Source: Uranotaenia lowii
Lineage: Eukaryota > Arthropoda > Insecta > Diptera > Culicidae
Direction: 5' to 3'
DNA: 64,000 nt
Assembly: GCF_029784155.1 (NCBI RefSeq)
Contig: NC_073691.1
Span: forward strand, 131,936,714-132,000,713
Shown: positions 34,156 through 44,485 of the stretch, in pieces
How positions within the stretch are numbered: position 1 is the first letter of the stretch
Layout of the letters: every line of letters begins with the position of its first letter
Program-made: the position numbers and the translations under genes
Notes under the pieces: model-generated
What the model was told of the DNA's origin: nothing
What the model saw: only the letters and a program-made list of their open reading frames with translations
Database searches by the model: none

Positions 34156-34221
<66 letters not shown>
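34015..34221 (+). mobile_element. Retrocopied transcript 3' end with 65-bp poly(A)
   Basis: Compared with copy 1 of X, about 207 bp are inserted after TTATTGAGA. The insert ends in AATAAA (34136-34141), 15 further bases, and then 65 consecutive A (34157-34221), the layout of a polyadenylated RNA. The 140 bp before the tail carry no coding frame and resemble no other sequence in the window. It could be a truncated processed pseudogene (3' UTR only), a SINE or a LINE end. No clear target duplication was found. Confidence 0.7.
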
Positions 34222-34223
<2 letters not shown>

Positions 34224-34348
34224 TAATCGGTAAATAATTGTTAATGATGCAACTCCAATGCTAAGTAATATCGTAATCATCTTATTCAACAATTGCAAAA
34301 ATTGGAAATCCTTGACGAATTTTGTTGCAAAAATGAAGGCAGTTTTAA

Positions 34349-36318
34349 TCTATATATATAAAAATGAATGTTTGTCTGTCTGTCTGTTTCCTATAGACTC
34401 GAAAACTACTGAACCGATCATCGTCAAAACTGGCATCTGAGGGTTTTTGAGGCCGGGGATGGTTTCTGTAATAGTCAAAACTCCATCCGACTTAAGAAAG
34501 GGGGGGCTTCCATACAAAATTTGTAGTTTTTCGAAACGAATTAAAGTCATGACATCCATTTTCTTGAGATTTTTTTTCCTTTGGGTGGTTTGTTTTTCGT
34601 CTCTATGGTCGAGGCGTCGCGAGTAAACAAGGCATAGCATACTGATCAGTAGGAATATTTTGGCGCGTATTTCTCAACCAAGCATATTTTCTTTGAGGGG
34701 TTTGTTTTTCGTCTCCATGGGCGAGCAAACGTCGTCGCAAGAAGATAGTAACCAAAACACACTGTTCATTGATTGCTGGAAAATTTAACAATAAGGCGCC
34801 TGTTTCTCATACACGTGGGGGCGATATGCAACCTAGATGTGTTTTTTTTCTTGCTTATTGGATTTGTACACAGCACGTGGTAATAAATGACGCTTAGATG
34901 TGACACGGATTGGTATTTTGTCAATCGAATCAAAACCAATTTAAAGATTTGAAAAATACTTCCATATTTAGTTCATGTTAATGTAGGAAGCATTCGAATT
35001 TTCATTCAAGGAACATTAGAACATGTTCAAACGTTCAACTTTTTCTGTTAAAAAAAATAAAAAATTATGTATTCTTCTAGAAATTGTTACTTCGGCCCAA
35101 ATACACAACTGAAACGAATTTAGAAATGAAGATGGGAGCTTTTTATTTTAAATAATTCTGAAATAACCATCGTACTTTTTGCTTGCATACCAATTCAAGT
35201 GCGTACTTAACATGAAAAGTGTTTTTGTGTTACATGGCTGCATAAAAGAGACTTTTGATCCGCTTCGTTTTTGAAAAGCGAGACTTTAGAACTGATATTC
35301 AACTGGAAGCAAAATTTTTAAGAGAAATTTTTAGTATACCCTTAAAATGTTAAAAACAATATACCCTTCTGTCAACTTACACGGTGGGGCAAGGGCAAAC
35401 GTCGAACTTTTAAGAAATTCATCTTCAAAATGATTCAATATGTTGGAAAGACCAGAATGGGTATTCTGAATGTTGAAACTGAAGCGGTTATTGAAAATTC
35501 TTAAATGGCTTTGTAAATGAAGGTCATTCCCTTTGAACAGCATTCGTTAAAAGTGGAGTAACAAACATAAATTTATATTGCAGGAATACTGCAGATATAT
35601 CAGTGAAACTTGATAGAACAAAAAGCAGGAATTCGTATTAAATCCATTTTAAAGCCATAACTCTGACGCATCTGTAAATAAGCTTTGCAATGACACTTGC
35701 CTCAATATACGGGACAAATGTAAACTTAGAAATTTGTTTTTGCCAACATTTTTGAATATTTGACTTTCAAAGAGAAAATTAAAAAAAACGCTGAAAACTT
35801 ATTTAGTGATGCAACTGATTTTTTTTTTAAATATATATATTTTTACCGTAGTAAATTTATTTAAAAAAAAAGAAATTTGCACTGTATTTAATACATAACT
35901 AATTTAATATATTTTTCATTACCATGATAAGTGCTGTTTGGGTATAGAGCCGGTTTAATTTACCTACCTTCTTTAAGCAGTGGGGGACAAAATTGAAAAA
36001 GATGGGAGAGCTCCCATGTAAATTTAAGATAAAGAGCTTTTCAAAGAAGGGACCATATTTAAAAAGGTTTTTTTTTGGGTAGGTACAGAGCACAAATTTA
36101 AGATCTTGAAAAACGAGTTTAGAGTTCAAGTTTCAGTAAATAATATATACCATCTTTGAATTGCAATTCAGAACTGCAGCTCTCATTTCAAAGTTGTTGG
36201 TTCTGAAGTATTATGAGGTTTGATTTGAAAAAATGCTCTCTAAAATCTAAATTTGAATAAATTTTTACAAATTACATTTATTTCCGGAAGGTGTAGCAAA
36301 GCACAACGGGTCAGCTAG
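34349..36318 (+). mobile_element. Non-autonomous Helitron (about 1.97 kb)
   Basis: Starts TCTATATATATAAAAATGAA at 34349 after A and ends GGGTCAGCTAG at 36318 before T: TC...CTAG between A and T, as for Helitrons. GGTGTAGCAAAGCACAACG before the end keeps most of the terminal hairpin. The 5' region has (CTGT)n and the ACTACTGAACCGATC motif shared with 46.8-48.9 kb. No Rep or helicase coding. Confidence 0.8.
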
Positions 36319-37137
36319 TTAAGAATAAAATTATAAAAATTATAAAAAATGGCACATACAGTCGGCGTTTGCAAAAACACAGGCGACGCTTCAAAAAATC
36401 CGGTTCTGTGATAAACGATTCCTTAAAATCAGATGCTGCTTCTAAGACATCTCCGACAGAAAAAGATTCACTGTTGTCCCACAAAGTGTCCCATGGCATC
36501 TATGTATTGCAGATTGTCGAATCGTTTAACAGTACAATAAATAGCTAAGATCGCACAGCGCTGAATACTATTATTGATTGTAATTGATTGCATGAGATAG
36601 GTTAAAGTTGTATTAAAAAACGCCATCTATAAATAGATTTGGAGTCCGAAATGATGCAGTCAGTGGTATTTTATACGATCAACTGATTTTTAAACCGAAC
36701 TCTCAACTGTACATGAACAAATTTGCTTGTTTGTATCAACGTGGAATGGCGCCGAGGAAGCATCGAAGGACAGGGATCGGAACGTTGTGAGTTCGAGACT
36801 GAGGAAAAAGAGACACATTATGTTGTATATGGTTTAATTTTAAATTCTATTGTATTTATGTTCACGGCTATTCATATTAAAATCGTAATAAGGGAAAAAT
36901 ATAATTGCTTTGTGATACAGTAACAATAAATTGTATTAAATGGTGAAAAAAGTTGTACAAACCTCAGGCTACCTGCAAAAAGAAATTGTAATCAAATTGT
37001 GGGACAGGCAATAAAAAGTTGTAAGTTGTACAATAGACTGAGTCGATTTGAAGTCATTTTTGAATTTCTCAAACCTTGGGGTCTAAAATGCTCCGTCTTG
37101 GTCCAAAATTCATCCATGATTTTTGTAGAACTTTTAA

Positions 37138-38466
37138 TTCTGTTTGTTTATTGATTTGTCTTTGGTAAATGGACCTTACAGACTTTGTATCTTAAGATTA
37201 AGGAACACTACTTATAGCTATTTTAAAACTACGTTTACACATGTTAAAATCAAACAGATGGTATACAGAATTGAAACGTTCACAAAATTTATCCAACGGG
37301 TGATTTCGGCCATATGCAGTACGGTGATAGGGGATCCAGAGAAACTGGCGTTGTCGCAGTGTTCGGGTCGAGACGTACATGTTGACACGTTGGAGAATAT
37401 ATGATGAATCAATTCGGCAGGTTAGGGTATCGAAAATTAAAGTTTGCTGCAACTCGGCTCGACGCTTTTCGAGTGTCGCTAAATTCATCAGGCTGCATCT
37501 TTGTTCGTACGGTGGTAGTCGATGTGGATCATTCCAAGGAAGCTGTCGTGAAGCGTATCTAACGAAACTTCGCTGAACTCGTTCGAGGCGGTAGGATTGG
37601 GTGTTCTGAGAATGGGCTCCTGCACAGCGTACTCCATGATGCTACGCACTGAAGAGCAGTAGATGGCTTTAAGGGCATAGATATCGTCGAAATCAGAAGT
37701 GTTTCGGCGCAAAAATCCAAGAGCTGCGAAACCTTTTGCAGCAGTAAGCGCAATGTGCTCAGAAAATGTGAGTCGGCTATCCACTTTAACACCTAAATCA
37801 ACAATAGACTTCACGTTCTCCAAGCTCACTCCAGAAAGTTGATAGTTGTAATGAACAATATTACGTGAACGTGAGAAATTAACCACTTTACATTTTTTTG
37901 CGTTCGCCGCCATTCCATTTGAGTGGCACCAGTCCTCTAGTTTGGCGATGTCAGTTTGTAGGGCGAGGCAATCAAATTCGCTAATCACTTTCCTATAGAG
38001 TTTCAGATCGTCGGCATACATAAGCGTGTCAGATTGAAGCGTTGCACACAAGTCATTTACAAAAATAATAAATAATAAAGGTCCAACCTGACTACCTTGC
38101 GGTACTCCAGACGGCATGTCAAATTTCCTCGAGCGTGAATTTTTTATTTTTGTGTACGCCTGACGGTTAGCAAGGTACGACGCAGTCCATTCAAGCGACC
38201 AGGATGGAAAGCCAAGTCTATCCATCTTTGCAATCAGTATTTTGTGCGGGACTCGGTCAAAAGCCTTCGCAAAGTCGATGTAAACCGAATCTACTTGACA
38301 TCCTTTTTCCAAATTGTTGTTCAGCGAGCTCACGTAGCACATTAAGTTGGTGACAGTTGACCTTTTTTTAACGAAACCATGTTGCGAGTCAGCGATGAAG
38401 GGTTTGATGGCAGCATACATACGTTCATGCATCAAAACTTCGAAGATTTTGGAAATTGCACAGAAC
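37138..38466 (-). mobile_element. 5'-truncated LINE inserted in the palindromic element
   Basis: It interrupts the left arm between CTTTTAA and AAGTAACG; the intact right arm shows the continuous sequence. The minus-strand sense carries a reverse transcriptase C-terminal half, then a short 3' UTR with AATAAACAAACAGAATTAAAA at the end. About 1.33 kb. Confidence 0.8.
37198..38466 (-). pseudogene. LINE reverse transcriptase fragment (Jockey/CR1-like)
   Basis: Reverse transcriptase of a non-LTR retrotransposon, entered at the ISKIFEVLMHERMYAAI segment. Catalytic blocks are YIDFAKAFDRVPH (motif A), SGVPQGSQVGPLLFIIF (motif B) and LMYADDLKLY (motif C, YADD). The thumb follows, and after a frameshift near 37490 the C-terminal tail (YGRNHPLDKFCERFNS) ends near 37198. 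The first 60 codons of the open frame, up to 38642, belong to the palindromic element and not to the RT. The endonuclease and RT fingers are lost. The motif set fits the Jockey/CR1 group; I do not assign a clade. Confidence 0.88.
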
Positions 38467-39388
38467 AAGTAACGTTTACATGAGTAAATTTGAACTTTTA
38501 GGTTTGTATGGGAAAATTGAATATTTTGTAATGAAAAATCAACATCGTTTTTATTTCTTCTGTGGAACCGAGCCAGCTTACAGTTTTTGTGCCAATTTAT
38601 AAAATGTCTAAGGAAAATTTCGCGCTGAACAACTTTGTCCAAGATTGTAACTTCGTATCTTATTAGGCAAAAAAGTTATTAGCTGTTTAAAAAAGGTATG
38701 TCTTTTCGCATTGATTAACGACAAATTCAATTGACATCACTGCTGGAGCCTCGCGAAGTATTTCAAGAAAAGTAGTCATGCAATATTTCGCTAGGCACCC
38801 TGAAGGGATGTCAATTGAATTTATTGTTTATCTATGCGGAAAGACATACCTCTGTTAAACAGCTTATAACTTTTTTGCCTAATAAGATACGAAGTTACGA
38901 TCTTCGACAAAGTTGTTCAGCGGAAAGTTTCCTATAGGAATTTTATAAATTGAAACAAAAACTGTCAGCGGGCTAGGTTCAACAGAAGAAACAAAAACTA
39001 TGTTGATTTTTCAGTACAAAATATTCTATTTACCCATACAAACCTAAAAGTTCAAATTTACTCATGTAAACGTTACTTAAAAATTCTACAAAAAATCATG
39101 GATGAGTTTTGGACCAAGACGAAGCTTTTTAGACCCCAGGGTTTGAGAAATTCAAAAATGACCTCAAATCGACTCAGTCTATTGTACAATCCTAAGATTT
39201 TGTGCTAAGCAAAGTTGCTATCAAATTGTTGAAAACGCAATACAAAGTTTTATATTTTCAAGGTGAGCAAAACTTGGTCCGTATATTGTATTATTTTGGT
39301 TGTTTGTTCCACCTTTTGAGATCCTTTCTATCATAACGGTCAATGAAAAGTTTTTCTTTTTCGGAACATACGGAAAGACCGAACTGTA

Positions 39389-41250
39389 CACTCAGAAATG
39401 AAAAAAATATGAAAATTATTATATTTCAATAACTCCGATATTTCTCTGACATTAATATCCAGAAATATTAAAAAATAACTATATCAGATATTTAAATTTA
39501 GGCATCCGAATAATTTCTTGGCGTGTAATGATCCAATGAATAAAATTTAATAAAAGAGATATTATATATTATTTTGTTCAAACAAACGCTTTGTGCGTTT
39601 GAGTCCCAACTAAACGGGTATGAGCGCATGCTAGATTCTTCAGTTGCTAAATGCCTTTCAACTTGACTGCATGCAGATTCCATTCTCTTTAAATATTTAA
39701 CTGAATCATATTTAAAAAGGATGGACTCAATTGCAGCAAGTAATATCACCAGCGAAACGCACATGTTTTTATGCTATGGTCAATTATGCACATTGACCAT
39801 AGAACATGAACGAAAATCAAACGATTTTCGTTTGGTTTTTCTGTTTATTTCTGCTTTAAGCGTTTGCCTTTACGACTCAAACTTTTTTTTCTGACCACCA
39901 GATGTCGTTCCATAACATTTCTCAATGCATAAATTTTAATCGCAGAAATATTTCCCAGTGAGAAATAACCCAGTAATTACACCATGAGAAATATCCGTGT
40001 GCGTAAAGAGGGAGATATGTGAAAATACCTAGAATATAACTCTAGAGTTTGTTTTGATTAGGTCGTATAAACCACCTGAGGTGTTTCGAGAAAATCGCTG
40101 CTGAAGTTTTACACCACATTTTTAATCCTACATTTTAAAATATGGCTCAGTATTGTCTGAAAATTTGATATGCAATTAAAAAATAGATATGAAACTTGCT
40201 AGTGTATTCAATAAATATTTAAATTTAGTTGTTCGTACGATTATGCACTTACAACCTTTTGCATGACGTGTTTGGCGTAAACGTCGTTTTGCAAGTAGAT
40301 AAAATTTATCCTCAAATTTGATTTGTTTTATCTTAAACTTAGCTTATTCCTGCTCACTTGCTCCAATTACTTAAGTTCTAACATAATATTACTTTCTGAA
40401 AAGTGGCTTCATTATAGGTAAGTGATTTGGGAGGATTCTTCATATGTGCCAATTTTCCGAGCACCTCAAAAAAGAACATAATAGAAAGAGGACTTACGTT
40501 TGAATCCTTGGGGTATTGTCCGGATCCCTTTGGGTGATATGCGCTCTACAAAATCTTCCCATGAATTGCACAACAATTGTTTAAAGCGAGCTATGTCCAA
40601 ATCTTTACCCGCTTCCAGCGAAGCAATTTTTTCTCCATCGCTGCAGCATCCTTATATCGGTGCTCTGAGGAACAGTCCATCAGGTTTCCATTTGGATGTA
40701 AATTGCTGGTTACTACTCTGTCCATTCAAGTGCGGGAACTTTCCCGAAACTGGATGCCGCTGTGTGTTAACAAAATATGAAGTCAAAATTTGTTTAGCTA
40801 TGAAACTACCGTTTATTCAACTTACCCAGCATAAAAATGGAACCATTCATACTCCTAAAATACCTAGAACCATCATTGATAACTATTTTCATTGAAAATT
40901 TCAAACTTTTAACACTCACCGAAGCATTTTCTGATGAAAATGCATAATGTCGCAAGAACCAACCTGCCGAACTGTTTTTTGCGACCTTTGTTTTGCACGC
41001 TAATCCAGTGCAGTGCAAAAAGTCGCAAAAACCAAATTGCACTCGAAAATGAGAAAGTCATCATGGGCCCTATTTTCAAATCATTGTGTAAAAGTTATTT
41101 AATGATAAATTGAAACCAATTTTTTACCAAAGATAAAATACATGTTTATGAATCGTTTGCAGCAAATAACTCAATTTTGTTTATATTGGTTCATGCCAAC
41201 TAATCAAAACAAACTCTAGAACTGTTTGATATTTTATTTATTTCTGAGTG
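39389..41250. mobile_element. TA-flanked TIR element, CACTCAGAAAT ends, with inner inverted repeat
   Basis: Left end CACTCAGAAATGAAAAAAAT and right end (complement) CACTCAGAAATAAATAAAAT, with TA at 39387-39388 and 41251-41252. A second, inner pair TCTAGAGTTTGTTTTGATTA lies at 40041 and, inverted, at 41199-41219. The open frames inside (131 codons at 40500) show no transposase motif. 1862 bp. Confidence 0.65.
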
Positions 41251-41252
41251 TA

Positions 41253-42960
41253 TTGTAATTTTAGTAAAAAAAAGTGTTTAGAATAAAAATTATTCATTGA
41301 ATATACTCATATTATTGCTTCATTTCCGAAAACTCAATTTAAATATAATAAAAAAAAACTAAACCCCAGTACGGTTTTAAATCGTTTGACCTTTCGTTTA
41401 CGATTAGCTTGTGCACATACACACACTTTTTTGCCATCTGATTTTTTATCTCTAACACCTGGCATACCTGGACCCCTTTTTTCGTAAACACTACAGCCAG
41501 CTGTCAAAAAATTTTTCAATATGGCTGAATGGCGATTTGGCATTTGAGATCACCATCCTAGACGCATTATGGTCCCACGTTTGAGATCCAGTTGCCAGAC
41601 CACCATGCACGACTAATGTTCCGCAGGAAGCAATTTACAAAAACTTGCAGTTTTCGCGTCGTTACAGTATATGTGCATCCAGTTTCTCACCCCTACAACG
41701 GAATTGACGTTTGAGTTGAAGATTTGGATTTTCGTTCGTAGAAAGATCCGGCGTGAGCGACAGATGTTTAGGAGAATCGCAATCGCAAATTGGGATTTTT
41801 TGATCCGGGATTCTTTCTTAGTATCACATTAAGGCGTAATCTGGCTGCCAAGATACGGAAGCACCCCTTTTTTCAAACTGTTGCCCAGCTTTCAGACTTT
41901 ACGCTACATATAAAAAAGCTTATGCATACTGAAAGGAGAAAAAAATTATTTCAAGATTGCCTGATACTCGAATCAAAACAATTTCTTCATTTTTCATCCC
42001 TATTCACCCTATTTCACAGTATCCTGATAAGAAAAGCAGCCATGTTACTTGTTCGAGCATTTTAACAAAATAAAATAAAAACATGTTTTATGGTAACCAT
42101 AAATTGTCAAACTCACTACTAATGGATTTACACACCATCAAATCCATCCAAATTTCCTTTCAATGAAAATGTATGAACTAAAGTTTCCAGCTAGCAATTC
42201 GGCTTTTCAAAGACTATTGACAGAACCAATGAAAGGATCCACTGTATGGAAAACAAGCTATCGCATTAGGGAGGAAAATAGAAAGAAAAAAAGGAAACCG
42301 ACGACGACGCCAGCTGCTATTGAATGGTGTGAATTCACGGAAAATTGAAATAGATACCGTCTTGTTGGCCGGAAGATCCGCTGGCCCGGTTTTTGGGCCA
42401 TTTTTGGGGACCAAACGGATGCCGTGGTATGGACTTCTTTATCTTTATGGCCACCGGGATTCGGAGCCGCATCCTTCTGACAGGAGACGCATTCATTCGG
42501 TCGACTGCGTGTCGGACAACAATTTCTCAAAAGACAGAATGTTTGCTCCCTTACGGCTGCTATTTGGACTAGGCCCGGCCAGGCTGTCCCTTCAAACGTC
42601 TTCGTGTCATCATTTCTTCGGGGTTTCTGGGCAGGGTCTAATCGAAAGGAAATTTCCAGATATCAACCGACCAACAACCGGAAGGCGTGATTCTATTTGT
42701 GTTTGGCGATGCGCTCGATCAAGTGGAAATCAACCAAAGAACGAACAGTTTGTGTTTGAGGGGGTGGGAAAAATGAATATTTCATCATTTGACTCGTCTG
42801 GCACTTTCTTCCCCGAATCGGTTTGATGTATTGATAACTTCAAACTGACTAAAGCTAATACATTGAATAGCTGCTGAGTTGGCTACATGAGGAAAAGCTT
42901 GAGAATGTTTTATGAAAAGTTTCTACAGTGGGAATTTTGCGAAGCTTCATTTCCGATACC
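41253..42960. other. Mostly non-repetitive intronic block
   Basis: The sequence is more complex and, from 41540 to 42830, richer in GC than its surroundings. Open frames on both strands (168 codons at 42320-42826 on +, 90 codons on -) overlap each other and show no domain. It may be conserved non-coding or regulatory DNA. No evidence for an exon. Confidence 0.3.
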
Positions 42961-42962
42961 TA

Positions 42963-43746
42963 CACTGCCGTTCTAAGCAAGAATGTCCCATGTGACTTTT
43001 GGGTCATTTTCACTTTTTTGCTGGAAACGGTCTCTTTTAGTGTTAACTTTCGAATAAAAACACAAACAAGTATACTTTGTTCTGAACTTATACGAAATTT
43101 TCATCAAGGTGGTTGTCTCTATGTTGATAGTTCTACGCAAGAATGTCACACTAGAGAAAATTCTATAAAAAATGCAAATTTTATCGAAAAATTGTCTTAA
43201 GATGAGTTCAAACTGTTGAATTGAATGTTATCCACTGAAAAGAACACTAAAATAGTGGGCAGAGGAGGAGCGAGAAGACTTGAGTGTTTTATTCAGAGAA
43301 GTTTTCACTAAACACTTTTCGGTAGGCACTACTTACAAGATCCATACTCAACTATACATTTTTATAAACAAAGAGGAATGTATTTCTCAAATAACGGTTT
43401 AGCATGAGTTTTTGGGGAAAAAATAATCCACGCAAGCTTTTAAAATGATAGAAAAATTGTAGCCATGTGACAGTTTTTCGTAGAACCAGCATCGGAATGC
43501 GTTCTGATTCTACGCAAAAGTGTCACACGGAGCATTTTTGGCTATAATTTGCTGTTTTTTTTGTAGGAAATGTAATTTTTTTGGCAGAAAACATTTTAAA
43601 ATTATTAACTTGAACTGTTCACTACGAAAAAACTGTCGGTGAATTTTTAGTTTGGGAGAAAAATTGGAAATATAGCTGATATTTCAATCGCGTTATTCTC
43701 GTTTGCACGTTTTTCCACATGGGACAATCTTGCTTAGAACGGCAGT
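42963..43746. mobile_element. TIR element with CTGCCGTTCTAAGCAAGA ends
   Basis: 31-bp inverted repeats with one mismatch start ACTGCCGTTCTAAGCAAGAA at 42964 and end at 43746. The terminal motif recurs inside as TTCTACGCAAGAATGTCACAC (43131) and TTCTACGCAAAAGTGTCACA (43507). TA adjoins both sides, but the exact ends are ambiguous by one or two bases. About 780 bp, non-coding. Confidence 0.75.
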
Positions 43747-43747
43747 A

Positions 43748-44485
43748 CAGTTGCGTTAAAAAAAGAATGAATTCGCGTGAAGCTGCGCACCCACTTTCAA
43801 CTTTGACAAGCTGCCATTTCTCTTTCGGTTGATATTAAATCATGAAAATTTAACACAATGTTGTTTAACTGTCCAACTAACACTCAAGTGTTTACAATGA
43901 CGGGAAAAAAAGATAGAGCTATTTCCGTAAAAAAGGGAAATTTGGAGTTGCTTCACTAAATTTGCTGTACCTTCGACAGTTTTCATTGAAAAATCTTGAA
44001 ATTTGTTCAAAAGATGTAAAAATGTTTAACTGTCACATAAATCAACCTGCTGCTTCTAAACGCTTTGATTTCATCAGGAAGGGTGTTTGTTTGTGAGCCT
44101 TCGAAAAAATAGATATTTTAAGATTTTGAAATAACATTTTCACTTACATTTGAAATTTTCAAAATTCAAATAAAACAACAGTTGAGTAGCCGCGACGATT
44201 ACGGCCCCCCACTTACTAACACCACACAAAAGTGAAATGAACACTCGGCACAAAAAAACTCTATGAGTTAAATGCCTTAATAAAACTACTTGTAAAAAAA
44301 AAATTAAAAAAATTCAAAAACAAACCAAGTTTTACCTAATTTGAAATTCAATATGAAAGTTTTTGAACGTAGAAAAAAGTTTTATGATATTTTAACTTTA
44401 GACTTAGTTATTGATGATTCTGTGGCAAAATTTCATGTTGATCAAATCTACCCCGGTGATCAATGTTATCCCATTTTATGGTACA
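43748..44485. other. AT-rich intronic sequence
   Basis: Nothing recognisable beyond A/T runs. Confidence 0.35.

Larger units (their letters stand above)
37034..39181. mobile_element. Long palindromic (foldback) element with 8-bp target duplication
   Basis: It starts TAGACTGAGTCGATTTGAAG and ends with its complement. TTGTACAA flanks both sides (37026-37033 and 39182-39189). X copy 1 has the unfilled site (TTGTACAAT once, near 16168), confirming the insertion. Without the LINE at 37138-38466 it is about 820 bp, made almost wholly of two roughly 400-bp arms around a loop of about 19 bases near 38780. Non-coding. The 8-bp duplication suggests mobilisation by a hAT- or P-type transposase. Confidence 0.85.
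27752..39292 (+). mobile_element. Element X, copy 2, split by several younger insertions
   Basis: Blocks homologous to copy 1 (16040-17300, reversed) lie at about 27820-27889, 33767-34014, 34222-34280, 36498-37033 and 39182-39292, in the same order. The gaps hold a LINE 3' end with its own passengers (27904-33752), a poly(A) retrocopy (34015-34221), a segment with a Helitron (34281-36497) and a palindromic element (37034-39181). Without these it would be about 1.2 kb. It codes for nothing recognised. Confidence 0.75.

Noticed and set aside
34157..34221. Poly(A) run as an assembly or sequencing artefact
   Set aside because: An AATAAA signal lies 15 bases upstream and the whole insert is absent from X copy 1, which fits real retroposition. 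The exact length may still be unreliable.
38467..38642. N-terminal extension of the LINE RT (start at 38642)
   Set aside because: This part belongs to the palindromic element: the same sequence occurs inverted at 38900-39100.
40500..40895. 131-codon frame in the 39.4-kb TIR element as its transposase
   Set aside because: No DDE/D motif, HTH or zinc finger; too short for a transposase.
42320..42826. 168-codon + strand frame as a gene
   Set aside because: No known motif, no splice or promoter context, and an overlapping minus-strand frame. Left as a complex intronic block.
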